Source of the DNA: Actinomyces sp. oral taxon 171 str. F0337 | GTDB taxonomy: Bacteria; Actinomycetota; Actinomycetes; Actinomycetales; Actinomycetaceae | Length of the DNA stretch: 64,000 nucleotides | Assembly: GCF_005696555.1 (NCBI RefSeq) | Contig: NZ_CP040005.1 | Location: 2,170,001 to 2,234,000, forward strand | Direction of reading: 5' to 3' | Shown: piece after piece, positions 9,610 through 19,342 of the stretch | Position numbering within the stretch: position 1 is the stretch's first letter | How the letters are laid out: each line of letters begins with the position of its first letter | The notes under the pieces: model-generated | What the model saw: only the letters and a program-made list of their open reading frames with translations | Told to the model about the DNA's origin: nothing | The model's database searches: none | Position numbers and translations under genes: made by a program

Positions 9610-12105
9610 ATGACTGCGCCCATCAATATCGCAGCAACACCGGTATATCGGGGAACTCCCCCTGAGCGGTGGCAGGAGGCCGCCTCCGCCTACCGGCGCT
9701 GGTGGAGCCGCCACCCGGGGTTATCCAGCGCTCTGAACCTGGTGGTGCGCGGAGCCTACGCCCTCATGATCCCGCTGCTCATCGCTGCTCTGGTGATGGT
9801 GCCGCGGCTGGCCTACGCCGCCGTTCCGGCGGCCTTCATGGCCGTATGCCTCATGGTGGTTGCTCTCCTGGCGCGCACACGCACCATCAGCTGGCGCTCG
9901 GTCCTCCTCATGTACGGCGTCGGCGCAGCCTGGTCGCTCGTCGTGGCCATGATCATGAGCTCGGTGCGCACCCGCGCAGGACTGTCCGTCATGGGTAACG
10001 GGATGAGCATCGCGCTGACCATCGCCCTGGAGGTTCTCAGCCCGTTGGTGCCTCTGGTGCTCGTGGTCTTCCTGGCACCGGGCCGGATGCGCCGTCTGGC
10101 GGCCTCCGACTGGGCCCTGCTGGGCTTCGCCGCCGGCGCGGGCCTGACGGCCCTCAATGACGGCGTCCGGGCGCTCGAGAAGAACAGCCTGCTCTCCTCG
10201 GTCCTGGGCAATGGGCGCCTGCCCTTCTCCTTCAACCCGTGGACCTCTGGGTCCATGACCCAGGAGAACAGCAACGTCCTGGCGGTCAGCAACCAGGTGA
10301 GCACCGCGAACATCACGATGGCGGTGGCACTGGCGATCACGCTGTGGCGTCTCAAGGACTCGCCGGCCTTCGAAGGCGCCAGGAACCTCGTGTGGCTGCG
10401 GATCGTGGCCTGGATCCTTCCGGCGGTGGTCATCCTGCAGTCGGTGAGTGACCACGCCACCTACATCGCCAGGATCGCCCAGCAGCTCGGGCAGAGCGAC
10501 TCCGGCGGCGGTTTCCCGGCGCTGCTCATGTTCCTGTGGAAGGTCAACGGCGGAGGCCTGAGCGCCATCCCCCTGTCCGTCATCCTCATGGCCGCCTGCC
10601 TGCTCCTGGACGCCCACCGCCGCGCCTACGCGGGCGTGCACGGCTGGACGGTGGCCGGGGCACCGGCTCCCCGCTACCCCAACCTCACCGAGGCACCGCC
10701 GTTCGTGCGCGCTCTCATCGTCTCGGTGGTGGCCCTGGCGAACTTCACCTGGGGCGATCTGGCCGTCACCTGGGGCGCCTACGGGGACCTGCGCCAGGGA
10801 CGCCTCTACGCCATGCGGGCGGGGCGGGCCACCGCCGAGCAGGTGCGCGGCGTGCGGGCCGACGCCATGGAGGCCACGACACCGGGCGCCGAGCCGAACG
10901 CCCGTCAGGGCTTCCGTCTGGGGATCCTGGTGGTCAGCGTCGTGCTGTTCCTCCTGTGCTGCATGTACGAGGTACGCACCGTCTGGCAGATCGCCCCCGA
11001 GCTCAAGGAGACCGAGGACGATCTGTTCCTCTCAGCCCTGCCGCGCCTGTTCTCCCAGTGGTGGAGCGGGTTGAGTGGCACCCAGGGGCTCCTCTACGCG
11101 ATTGGCGCGCTGGCCGCGGTGGCCATGTGCCTGTCCCTCGTCCTGACGCTGGGGGCGCCGAGGCGCCGTATCAGTACAGTACCGTCGTCGACCGGCCTCT
11201 TGGGTCACCTGGTCACGCTCACGCCGGGACAGGCGTGCCTGGCGCTGCTGGACTTCGCCATGACATACATGCCGCGCTCGGCCCTGAGCGCGAGTCCCGC
11301 CGGGGGCGGTACCGATCTGGCCGCCGAGCTCTCCGTCAACCGGCGGATCCGGGGCGCTGAGAGCTTCTCCAAGAGCCAGGCGCTCTTCACGGCGCGCACC
11401 AAGCGGCAGGTGGCGGTGGAGGCCGACATCGCGCGTCTTCGAGAGCTCGCCGAGTCCTTGGGCGTCGTCGGTATCGATGCCCTGGAGCCCAGCCGACTCG
11501 ACGAGACCGTCGCCGATCTGGCCGACTCCGGGGCCGATTCCCGGGTCGTCGGCCAGATGCGAGACCTGGCCGCCTCAGTGGCGGAGCAGCAGGCCGAGAT
11601 CCTGAGCCTGACGCGCCGACTCAACACCGGTAACGGCGAGCAGTTCGCCATCCTGGAGGGCTTCAGGATCACTGACGACTTCCGCGGGGAGGCCATCGAC
11701 CAGCGGCCGGTGGACAGCCCCGTCCACGCCCTGGCGCTCTCCCCCGACGGGGAGCAGCTGGTGGTCCTTGAGTACCAGGGGGCGGCACCCACCATCGATG
11801 ACGACGACGAGACCGACATTCCTCCCCGCAGGCTGCCGGGGCGGGTGGCGCACAAGTCGGCCGACAACGTCCTGGAGCACCTGGCCTCCGATGAGCGCGT
11901 CACGCGGTTCTTCCGGGAGAATCCCGAGCTGTGGCGGGCTCTCAAGGAGGGGCGGGCGCTCCTGCAGGCGAATGTCCTCTACACCCCCATCCCCGGGATG
12001 ACCTACCGGGCCGGGACGGCGCTCCTGGCGGTGACGCCTGAGCTCGTCGAGGGCGTGGATGCGGCCCTCCATGCCCTGAGCAGCACCGGCACGACGGCGC
12101 ACTGA
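9610..12105 (+). CDS. Large polytopic membrane protein of unknown function, PrsW-like arrangement
   Basis: 831 residues that I do not recognise as a characterised family. The N-terminal half (about 30-520) has around ten hydrophobic segments. The C-terminal third is soluble, with a charged, probably coiled-coil stretch (about 600-680), an acidic DDDDETD patch and a final globular part. The order ALEVLSPLVPLVL, then DWALLGFAAGAGLTALNDG, resembles the spacing of the E-E-x-x-K and G-F-x-x-x-E-N elements of PrsW/RsiV-type intramembrane proteases, but the second acidic pair is changed, so activity is doubtful. It sits between purH and DUF6350, where purN is expected. No function is claimed. Confidence 0.6.
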   Translation: MTAPINIAATPVYRGTPPERWQEAASAYRRWWSRHPGLSSALNLVVRGAYALMIPLLIAALVMVPRLAYAAVPAAFMAVCLMVVALLARTRTISWRSVLLMYGVGAAWSLVVAMIMSSVRTRAGLSVMGNGMSIALTIALEVLSPLVPLVLVVFLAPGRMRRLAASDWALLGFAAGAGLTALNDGVRALEKNSLLSSVLGNGRLPFSFNPWTSGSMTQENSNVLAVSNQVSTANITMAVALAITLWRLKDSPAFEGARNLVWLRIVAWILPAVVILQSVSDHATYIARIAQQLGQSDSGGGFPALLMFLWKVNGGGLSAIPLSVILMAACLLLDAHRRAYAGVHGWTVAGAPAPRYPNLTEAPPFVRALIVSVVALANFTWGDLAVTWGAYGDLRQGRLYAMRAGRATAEQVRGVRADAMEATTPGAEPNARQGFRLGILVVSVVLFLLCCMYEVRTVWQIAPELKETEDDLFLSALPRLFSQWWSGLSGTQGLLYAIGALAAVAMCLSLVLTLGAPRRRISTVPSSTGLLGHLVTLTPGQACLALLDFAMTYMPRSALSASPAGGGTDLAAELSVNRRIRGAESFSKSQALFTARTKRQVAVEADIARLRELAESLGVVGIDALEPSRLDETVADLADSGADSRVVGQMRDLAASVAEQQAEILSLTRRLNTGNGEQFAILEGFRITDDFRGEAIDQRPVDSPVHALALSPDGEQLVVLEYQGAAPTIDDDDETDIPPRRLPGRVAHKSADNVLEHLASDERVTRFFRENPELWRALKEGRALLQANVLYTPIPGMTYRAGTALLAVTPELVEGVDAALHALSSTGTTAH

Positions 12106-12113
12106 CGCGGGGT

Positions 12114-13385
12114 CTACGCCTCGTCGTCCTCGTCCTCCTCAGCGGCCTCCTCATGGACGGCACCTTCGCGCGGATCGTGCCGCCGGTAGGCGGCCGGAAG
12201 GACCGACTCGGGCAGGGTGTTCCTGGCCCAGGTGCGCGTGTAGGGGTGGGCCAGAACGGCCATGGAGGCCAGTCCGACACCGACCTCGACGAAGACGAGG
12301 ATGACGGTGTAGAGAACCAGTGGGCCGACGGCAGTCATCCGGTCCGGCCCCACGGACCCGGAGGCGGCCAGGCACAGCAGAGCCACACCGCCGGCCACGA
12401 GGAGGGCTGCCAGACCGGCGGCGCTGAGGGCATAGCGCACCCGCAGGGCGTTGAGTACCGCCCGACGCCGCCAGGCGGCGACCATGGCGCCGGCCGTCAC
12501 CACCAGCGGCAGCCACAGGCCCACACTGCTCAGCGGTGCTGACGGCACCAGTCCCAGCAGTGGCAGGCGTGGGACGGGGCCGGCCACCACGCGGTCGGGG
12601 GCGAAGACGGTGCCCGTGCCGACGCTGAAGCCTGCGCCGATGAGCCAGGAGCAGGCCCAGATGACCATGGTCGGCACCCAGCCGGCCTGAAGCAGGATCA
12701 GGCCGACCATCGCGACGAAGCCGTCCTTGGCCAGGGAGTCGTGCAGGACCGAGACCCGGCCGGCACCGTTGAAGAGGGCCACGACCACCACCAGCAGGCT
12801 CAGCAGGCTCAGGGCCCGCGTGGTCCCGTAGGCCAGTGACAGGGACGGCCCCAACCAATGGGGACGGCGTTCCCACCAGCGGGTCAAGGGGGGCCAGTCG
12901 TGGCCGGCGCGTGTGAGCTGGATGGCGACGATGGCGCCGGTGAGCAGGGCGATGCCGATGACGGCGGGCCAGGTGTCCAGTCCCGAGGGGCCGGTGAGGC
13001 AGGCCAGGACCGCGACGACGGTCGCTGCGGCGACGATGGCCGCCCCGGCCGCCGGTCGGGAGGGGCGTGCTCGCCGCACACAGAACCAGGTCCAGCCCGC
13101 CTGCACCAGGGTGAGTCCCAGCAGCGGCAGACTGAGCACGCCATCGTCCTCGGAGGACAGGGCGACCGTTCCCCCGAAGGCGAGGCTCCACAGGGCCGTC
13201 CCGGCGTGCAGGGCGTCACCTGCACTCAGAATGGCCGCGGCGTTGACACCGGAGGCCGCCTTGGACACGGCGATGGTCGCCAGCACCACCACCAGCCAGA
13301 CCAGGCCGACCGACTCGACCCCTACGCGCAGGGACCACAGGGCCCAGGACGTCAGGCTGATGGCTCGCTGCCGCGCCAGGCTCAA
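12114..13385 (-). CDS. DUF6350 membrane protein (PerM-like)
   Basis: 423 residues with about ten membrane segments. The segment [15 protein letters not shown] followed by [13 protein letters not shown] is typical of DUF6350, a family encoded next to sucD and purN/purH in many Actinobacteria and linked to cell division (PerM) in mycobacteria. The start is TTG at 13385, whose TTGA overlaps the sucD stop, implying translational coupling. The tail after about residue 395 is acidic ([12 protein letters not shown]). The family call rests on motif and position. Confidence 0.75.
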   Translation of the reverse strand: MSLARQRAISLTSWALWSLRVGVESVGLVWLVVVLATIAVSKAASGVNAAAILSAGDALHAGTALWSLAFGGTVALSSEDDGVLSLPLLGLTLVQAGWTWFCVRRARPSRPAAGAAIVAAATVVAVLACLTGPSGLDTWPAVIGIALLTGAIVAIQLTRAGHDWPPLTRWWERRPHWLGPSLSLAYGTTRALSLLSLLVVVVALFNGAGRVSVLHDSLAKDGFVAMVGLILLQAGWVPTMVIWACSWLIGAGFSVGTGTVFAPDRVVAGPVPRLPLLGLVPSAPLSSVGLWLPLVVTAGAMVAAWRRRAVLNALRVRYALSAAGLAALLVAGGVALLCLAASGSVGPDRMTAVGPLVLYTVILVFVEVGVGLASMAVLAHPYTRTWARNTLPESVLPAAYRRHDPREGAVHEEAAEEDEDDEA

Positions 13386-14323
13386 GCGCTCACCTCACCG
13401 GCCAGCCGGCGGTAGAGCTCGCGGGCGATCTCAGCGGTCTGGCTAGGGGTGCGCCCCACTCGTACGCCGGCGGCCTCCAGCGCGATCTTCTTGGCATCGG
13501 CGGTGCCCGAGGAGCCGGAGACGATGGCACCGGCGTGCCCCATGGTGCGGCCCTCGGGGGCGGTGAAACCGGCGACGTAGGCGACGACCGGCTTGGTCAT
13601 GTGCTCGCGGATGTAGGCGGCGGCGCGTTCCTCGGCGTCGCCCCCGATCTCACCGATCATGACGACCAGGCGGGTGTCGGGGTCGGCCTCGAAGGCGGCC
13701 AGGGCGTCGATGTGGGTGGTGCCGACCACCGGGTCCCCACCGATGCCGATGCAGGTGGTGAAGCCCAGATCGGACAGCTCGTGCATGAGCTGGTAGGTGA
13801 GGGTCCCGGACTTGGAGACCAGTCCCAGGGGGCCGGGGCCGGTGATGTCGGGCGGGGTGATGCCCACGTTGGAGCGGGCCGGGGAGATGATGCCGGGGCA
13901 GTTGGGGCCGATGATCTGCACGCCGCGGTCGGCCGCGTAGGCGCGCATCCAGGTGGCGTCGGCCACCGGGATGCCCTCGGTGATGACGACGACGAGGCGC
14001 ACTCCGGCGTCGACGGCCTCGACGACGGCGCCCTTGGCGAAGGCGGGCGGGACGAAGACGACGCTGACCTCGGCGCCGGTGGCCTCCTTGGCCTCGGCGA
14101 CGGTGCCGTGGACGGGGACCTCGACGGTTCCGGCCTGGACCTCACCGGCTCCGGGGCCGATGGGGGTGACGTCGAAGGAGACGGTGGTGCCGGCCTTGCG
14201 GGGGTTGACGCCGGCGACGACCTTCGTGCCGGCCGAGAGCATGCGGGTGGTGTGCTTGCGGCCCTCGGAGCCGGTCATGCCCTGGACGATGACGCGGTCG
14301 TTCTCAGTCAGGAAGATGCTCAT
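13382..14323 (-). CDS. sucD: Succinyl-CoA synthetase alpha subunit
   Basis: 313 residues. The alpha subunit binds CoA and carries the phosphohistidine during succinyl-CoA to succinate conversion with nucleotide triphosphate formation. Visible parts are [13 protein letters not shown] at the N-terminus, GVNPRKAG, the CoA-binding Rossmann region, [10 protein letters not shown] and [14 protein letters not shown] holding the phosphorylated His. AAGGAGG inside the end of sucC serves as ribosome binding site, so the pair is coupled. It lies between sucC and DUF6350. Confidence 0.97.
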   Translation of the reverse strand: MSIFLTENDRVIVQGMTGSEGRKHTTRMLSAGTKVVAGVNPRKAGTTVSFDVTPIGPGAGEVQAGTVEVPVHGTVAEAKEATGAEVSVVFVPPAFAKGAVVEAVDAGVRLVVVITEGIPVADATWMRAYAADRGVQIIGPNCPGIISPARSNVGITPPDITGPGPLGLVSKSGTLTYQLMHELSDLGFTTCIGIGGDPVVGTTHIDALAAFEADPDTRLVVMIGEIGGDAEERAAAYIREHMTKPVVAYVAGFTAPEGRTMGHAGAIVSGSSGTADAKKIALEAAGVRVGRTPSQTAEIARELYRRLAGEVSA

Positions 14324-14326
14324 GTC

Positions 14327-15532
14327 TCAGGCCTCCTTGCCAGCGGGCCGGCCGCTGATCTGCTCGGCGATGGCGGTGACGACGTCGGCGGCCCCGTCCA
14401 TGGTGTCGACGACGGTGACGCCCTCGATAGCGGCGTCGGCCAGGATAGCGCGTCCGGTCTCGGCGTTGTTGCCGTCCAGGCGCACGACGACGGGCTTGGG
14501 CAGCCCGCCCAGGGACTCGACGGCGGCCACGATGCCCTGGGCGACGGTGTCGCAGGAGGTGATGCCGCCGAAGACGTTTACGAGGATGGCGCGCACCTGG
14601 GGGTCGGAGGCGACGACCTCCAGGCCGGTGGCCATGACCTCGGCCGATGACCCTCCTCCCAGGTCGAGGAAGTTGGCGGGCTTCATACCGCCGTGGCGCT
14701 CACCGGCGCCGGCGACGACGTCGAGGGTGGACATGACCAGGCCGGCGCCGTTGCCCAGGACCCCGACCTCGCCCTCGAGGCGCACGTAGTTGAGGCCGGC
14801 CTCGCGGGCGCGGGCCTCCAGGGGGTCGGTGGCGGCGTTGTCGACGAGCTCGGCGTGGGCGGGGTGGCGGAAGCGGGAGTTGTCGTCGAGGGTGACCTTG
14901 CCATCCAGGGCGATGATGCGGCCGTCGGCGGCCTTGACCAGGGGGTTGACCTCCACGAGGGTGGCGTCCTCAGCGGTGAAGACCTCCCAGAGGCGTTCAA
15001 TGACAGCGGCGACCTCGTCGGCCAGGGGGCCGGCCTCGAAGCCTGCGGCCTCGACGATCCGGTGGGCGACGGCGGGGGTGATGCCCTCGAGCGGGTCGAT
15101 GCCGACGCGGGCCAGGGCCTCGGGGCGCTCGGCCGCGAGGGTCTCAATGTCCATGCCGCCCTCACGCGAGCACATCGCCAGGTACTGGCGCTCGGCGCGG
15201 TCCAGGAGGATGGAGAAGTAGTACTCGGCGTCGAGGTCGACGCCGTCGGAGATGAGGACGGCGCGCACCGTGTGGCCCTTGATGTCCATGCCCAGGATGT
15301 CGCGGGCACGGGCCTCGGCCTCCTCGGCGGTGCGGGCGAGCTTGACGCCGCCGGCCTTGCCGCGGCCGCCGGTCTTGACCTGGGCCTTGACGACCACCAG
15401 CTCACTGCCCGCATCGAGGAGGGACTGCGCGGCGCTGCGCGCCTCCTCGGGGGTCGTGGCCACGGCGCCGTCGAGCACGGGGACGCCGTGCTGGCGGAAC
15501 AGGTTCCTGGCCTGGTATTCGTACAGATCCAT
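14327..15532 (-). CDS. sucC: Succinyl-CoA synthetase beta subunit
   Basis: 401 residues from the ATG at 15532 (MDLYEYQARNLF); an in-frame extension to 15652 is rejected because the beta subunit begins with this conserved segment. The ATP-grasp domain contains KAQVKTGGRGKAGGV. Later come EVNPLVK with metal ligands, and NGAGLVMSTLD and NVFGGI of the C-terminal ligase domain. The nucleotide-binding subunit sets ATP or GTP preference, which I cannot assign. First gene of the sucC-sucD-DUF6350 run. Confidence 0.97.
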   Translation of the reverse strand: MDLYEYQARNLFRQHGVPVLDGAVATTPEEARSAAQSLLDAGSELVVVKAQVKTGGRGKAGGVKLARTAEEAEARARDILGMDIKGHTVRAVLISDGVDLDAEYYFSILLDRAERQYLAMCSREGGMDIETLAAERPEALARVGIDPLEGITPAVAHRIVEAAGFEAGPLADEVAAVIERLWEVFTAEDATLVEVNPLVKAADGRIIALDGKVTLDDNSRFRHPAHAELVDNAATDPLEARAREAGLNYVRLEGEVGVLGNGAGLVMSTLDVVAGAGERHGGMKPANFLDLGGGSSAEVMATGLEVVASDPQVRAILVNVFGGITSCDTVAQGIVAAVESLGGLPKPVVVRLDGNNAETGRAILADAAIEGVTVVDTMDGAADVVTAIAEQISGRPAGKEA

Positions 15533-15823
15533 GCAGCTGATCCTCTCGGGGCATGTGGATGGCTTGCGGGCCGGGCAGGCACCAGTGGTGAGCCTAACGT
15601 CCCGGTACCGCTCGGGGAGGTCGGACACGAGCGGGAGGAGGCGGCGTCTCACACAGCGTGGTCACCGCGTCTCACGACTGGGCGTGCGGACGGGTCCTTC
15701 GTCACGGCTCAGCCATTGACCGGTTCACTGCTTGATCGGTCGACTGACCGGCCCGTCTCGTAGCCGTCGTCGGCCACGCGCGCCGTCCGCCCACGTAGGA
15801 TGATGAGAGATGGGGCAGGTGTC

Positions 15824-16594
15824 ATGAGCGAGATTCCCGAGGACCTTCAGGGCGGCTCGACCGAGATCACCAAGGTGGGTGGCAGAGTCCTTCGCAGTCG
15901 GCGCCAGGGCAGCACCAATGTCGAGTGGCTGCTCACCGTGCTGGAGCGCAGGGGGTTCAGGTACTCCCCACGTTTCCTGGGTCTGTCCGACGACGACCGG
16001 CAGGTCCTCGAGTTCATGGAGGGTCGGGCCGGCAGCTACCCACTGCCTGCAGCACTGCGCAGCGACGAGGCACTCATCTCAGCTGCCCGAGCGCTGCGCT
16101 CACTGCACGAGGTGACCAGTGACCTGGCGACCGAGGTGGTGGACGGCTGGATGCTGGAGGCAGTTGAGCCCTACGAGGTCATCTGCCACGGGGACTTCGC
16201 GCCGTACAACTGCGTGTTCGACGGGAGCGGGCTGGTTGGAATCATCGACTTCGACACCGCGCACCCGGGCCCTCGCATCCGCGACGTCGCCTACGCGATC
16301 TATCGTTTCGCCCCACTCACCGCACCAGGAAACGCGGTCGGTTTCGGCTCTCTGGCCGAGCAGGCTCGGCGGGCTCGGCTGTTCTGCGACAAGTACGGGG
16401 AGGTGAATCGGACTCAGGTCGTTGAGACCGCGTGCCGACGGCTGCTCGATCTCGTCAGCTACATGCGGTCGCAGGCGGCGCAGGGCGACGCGGCGTTCCA
16501 GTCCCACCTCGACGACGGCCACGACACCGTCTATCTACGTGACGTCCACTATCTGAGGACCAACGCGGCGGCACTTAGCAGGGCGCTCATGTAA
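15824..16594 (+). CDS. Aminoglycoside phosphotransferase-like kinase
   Basis: About 256 residues from the ATG at 15824, preceded by GGGGCAGG at 6-7 bases; an alternative ATG at 15800 has no spaced ribosome binding site. The catalytic loop ICHGDFAPYN and metal-binding GIIDFDTAHPGP define the APH/choline kinase fold. The N-terminal lobe is short (GGRVLRSRRQ onwards). In this family many chromosomal members act on small metabolites rather than antibiotics, and nothing nearby suggests a resistance role. The substrate is unknown. It stands alone between sucC (divergent) and pfkA. Confidence 0.8.
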   Translation: MSEIPEDLQGGSTEITKVGGRVLRSRRQGSTNVEWLLTVLERRGFRYSPRFLGLSDDDRQVLEFMEGRAGSYPLPAALRSDEALISAARALRSLHEVTSDLATEVVDGWMLEAVEPYEVICHGDFAPYNCVFDGSGLVGIIDFDTAHPGPRIRDVAYAIYRFAPLTAPGNAVGFGSLAEQARRARLFCDKYGEVNRTQVVETACRRLLDLVSYMRSQAAQGDAAFQSHLDDGHDTVYLRDVHYLRTNAAALSRALM

Positions 16595-16941
16595 GAGACC
16601 CCAAGCGCAATGGTGGGTGCCATGGTGCTGCTCGGCCTCTGGAGCGGCAGGCGATGGGGCCGACGACGCAAGCGCGTCCTCGACGCCGAGCCCCACAGGT
16701 TCCGGGCCCGCCGAGGCGGGTAGATCCCGGGTCGTGAACCTGACAGCCCCTGCTCCCACAGCAAGCGGACACACCACTCCCCTTCATCCATGTACTCACC
16801 GGGGACCGACGAACGCGTGGAGCCGATCCTGGGACCACAGGCGGATGACGTGGCGGCGCTCACCAGCAACAATAAGGGCTGATGCCCTCCCGGCCGACGT
16901 CGGGAGCCAGGCCCACCGGCGATCCCAGGGAAGGACCCCAC
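16595..16941. other. Spacer upstream of pfkA
   Basis: I see no supported gene. A 30-codon ATG frame (16790-16882) ends in TGATG at an alternative upstream pfkA start, but it has no ribosome binding site and I do not call it. Promoter elements for pfkA are presumably here, though none stands out. Confidence 0.4.
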
Positions 16942-19308
16942 ATGCCAGCCGCCATGTCCTCAGACACCGTCCCCTCCCCCACCGGCTCGTCGGCCGGCCC
17001 GCTGCTCGGCCTGGACGGCGAGCCCCTGCGCATCGGGGTCCTCACCTCCGGCGGAGACGCCCAGGGCATGAACGCGGCCGTGCGGGCCGTAGTGCGCACC
17101 GCCATCCGCCTGGGGGCCAGGCCCTACGCGGTCATGGAGGGGTGGGCCGGGGCCGTGTCCGGCGGCGACGGCATCCGCCCCCTGGAGTGGGACTCGGTGG
17201 GCTCCGTTCTCCAGCGCGGCGGCACCATCATCGGCACCGCCCGCTCGGCCGAGTTCCGCGAGCGCGCCGGCCAGCTGGCGGCCGCCCGCAACCTCCTGGA
17301 GCACGGCATCGACCGGCTCGTGGTCGTCGGCGGCGACGGCTCCCTGACCGGCACCAACGAGTTCCGCAAGAACTGGCCCTCCCTGCTCGAGGAGCTCGTC
17401 GAGGCCGGTGACATCAGCGCGGAGACGGCCGCCTCCCACCCCGTCCTCATGGTGACCGGCCTGGTGGGCAGCATCGACAACGACCTGGTGGGCGCCGACA
17501 TGACCATCGGTACCGACTCCGCGCTCCACCGCATCCTGGAGGCCATCGACGACATCTCTTCGACGGCCGCCTCCCACCAGCGCACCTTCGTCGTGGAGGT
17601 CATGGGCCGCCACTGCGGCTACCTGGCCCTCATGGCGGCCGTGGCCGGGGGCTGTGACTACGTCCTGGTCCCCGAGCTCCCCCCGGGCAAGGACTGGGAG
17701 GAGGACATGTGCTCCAAGCTCAAGGCGGGCCGGGAGGCCGGGCGCCGCGAGTCCATGGTGATCGTCGCCGAGGGCGCCACCGACCGCGAGGGCAACCGCA
17801 TCACCGCCGACGACGTCCGCCAGGTCATCGCCGACAAGCTGGGCGAGGCAGCCCGCGTCACCATCCTGGGTCACGTCCAGCGCGGTGGCCGCCCCAGCGC
17901 CTACGACCGCTGGATGTCGACGCTGCTGGGCTGCGCCGCCGCCCGCGAGGTGGTGTCCATGGAGCCGGGCAGCGAGCCGGTCATCATCGCCGAGCGCCAC
18001 AACCGCATCCGCCGCCTGCCGATGATGGAGCAGATCGCGGCCACCCGCGCCGTCAAGGACCTCGTGGCCGCCCACGACTACCTCGGGGCGATCCAGGCCC
18101 GCGGGGCCAGCTTCGGCAGGATGCTCGAGCTGTTCGAGACCATGTCCACGCCTCCCGTCGAGCCGGCCACCGATGCGGGCTCGACGCCGTCGTCCAGCGA
18201 CCGCCCCAAGCGGGTCGCCATCATCCACGCCGGCGGCCTGGCCCCGGGGATGAACACGGCGGCGCGCGCGGCCGTGCGCCTGGGCATCGACCATGACTTC
18301 ACGATGCTGGGCGTCTACGGCGGCTTCCCCGGCCTGCTCGACGGCGACGTGCACGAGCTGACCTGGGCCGACGTCGAGGGCTGGGTCGGTGACGGCGGCG
18401 CCCAGCTGGGCACGCGCCGCGAGGTGCCCACCATCGAGCAGCTCTACGCCCTGGGGCGGGCCATCGAGCTCCATGAGATCGACGCCCTGCTGGTCATCGG
18501 CGGCTACAACGCCTACCTGAGCGCCTTCCGTCTGGTCACCGAGCGGGACCGCTACCCCGCCTTCCAGATCCCGATCGTGTGCGTACCGGCCTCCATCGAC
18601 AACAACCTGCCCGGCTCCGAGCTGAGCATCGGCACCGACACCGCCCTCAACAACGCCGTGGTGGCACTGGACTCCATCAAGCTCTCCGCGGCGGCCTCGC
18701 ACCGCTGCTTCGTCGCCGAGGTCATGGGCCGCAAGTGCGGCTACCTGTCACTGATGTCGGGCCTGGCCACCGGCGCGGAGAAGGTCTACCTCAACGAGGA
18801 GGGCATCACCCTGAAGGGCCTGGCCGCCGACTCCGAGCGGATGGTGGAGTCCTTCCGCTCGGGCCGCAGCCTCTACCTGGTGATCCGCAACGAGCGGGCC
18901 AGCGTCAACTACACCACCGACGTCCTGGCCCACATCTTCGCCGAGGAGGGCAAGGGCCTCTACGACGTGCGCGAGGCGATCCTGGGCCACCAGCAGCAGG
19001 GCGGCAGCCCCACGGCCTTCGACCGCATCATGGCGACCAAGCTCGTCGCCCACTCCCTGGAGCTGCTGGCCTGCGCCCTCAAGCACGGCGAGCCGACGGC
19101 CTCCTACGTCGGTCTGGTGGGGGGCAAGGTCTCCGACCACCCGTTGGACCGCATGAACGACGACCTCGACCGGGACAACCGTCGCCCCCGTCACCAGTGG
19201 TGGCTGGGCCTGCGCCCCGCCGTGGGGCTGGTCAGCCAGGACACCGGGATCCTGGCGCTTCAGGACATCCCCGACTTCGGTGAAGCGGTCGACGACGCGG
19301 CCAGCTGA
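16942..19308 (+). CDS. pfkA: Tandem two-domain 6-phosphofructokinase
   Basis: 788 residues from the ATG at 16942 (GGAAGG seven bases upstream); an in-frame ATG at 16882 would add 20 residues. It phosphorylates fructose 6-phosphate in glycolysis. Two PFK domains are fused. The N-half (about 30-385) keeps ATP-type VGGDGS near 129 and catalytic GSIDND near 176 (Ser for the usual Thr), plus MGRHCGYLA and HVQRGG. The C-half (about 415-770) has GGYNAY near 520 and ASIDNN near 550 in the matching positions, so it has lost the catalytic Asp and is probably regulatory, as in eukaryotic PFK. Gly at both ATP/PPi-discriminating positions argues for ATP. Confidence 0.93.
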   Translation: MPAAMSSDTVPSPTGSSAGPLLGLDGEPLRIGVLTSGGDAQGMNAAVRAVVRTAIRLGARPYAVMEGWAGAVSGGDGIRPLEWDSVGSVLQRGGTIIGTARSAEFRERAGQLAAARNLLEHGIDRLVVVGGDGSLTGTNEFRKNWPSLLEELVEAGDISAETAASHPVLMVTGLVGSIDNDLVGADMTIGTDSALHRILEAIDDISSTAASHQRTFVVEVMGRHCGYLALMAAVAGGCDYVLVPELPPGKDWEEDMCSKLKAGREAGRRESMVIVAEGATDREGNRITADDVRQVIADKLGEAARVTILGHVQRGGRPSAYDRWMSTLLGCAAAREVVSMEPGSEPVIIAERHNRIRRLPMMEQIAATRAVKDLVAAHDYLGAIQARGASFGRMLELFETMSTPPVEPATDAGSTPSSSDRPKRVAIIHAGGLAPGMNTAARAAVRLGIDHDFTMLGVYGGFPGLLDGDVHELTWADVEGWVGDGGAQLGTRREVPTIEQLYALGRAIELHEIDALLVIGGYNAYLSAFRLVTERDRYPAFQIPIVCVPASIDNNLPGSELSIGTDTALNNAVVALDSIKLSAAASHRCFVAEVMGRKCGYLSLMSGLATGAEKVYLNEEGITLKGLAADSERMVESFRSGRSLYLVIRNERASVNYTTDVLAHIFAEEGKGLYDVREAILGHQQQGGSPTAFDRIMATKLVAHSLELLACALKHGEPTASYVGLVGGKVSDHPLDRMNDDLDRDNRRPRHQWWLGLRPAVGLVSQDTGILALQDIPDFGEAVDDAAS

Positions 19309-19342
19309 CCCACCGGCCCCGGCAGGCGCGGGGCCGGGTATC

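Noticed and set aside
15824..16594. Aminoglycoside resistance gene
   Set aside because: The APH fold is clear, but the short N-lobe, core-like composition and lack of mobile context favour a housekeeping small-molecule kinase.
16790..16882. 30-codon frame ending in TGATG at an upstream pfkA start
   Set aside because: No ribosome binding site, and the better supported pfkA start is 60 bases further on, so coupling is not needed.
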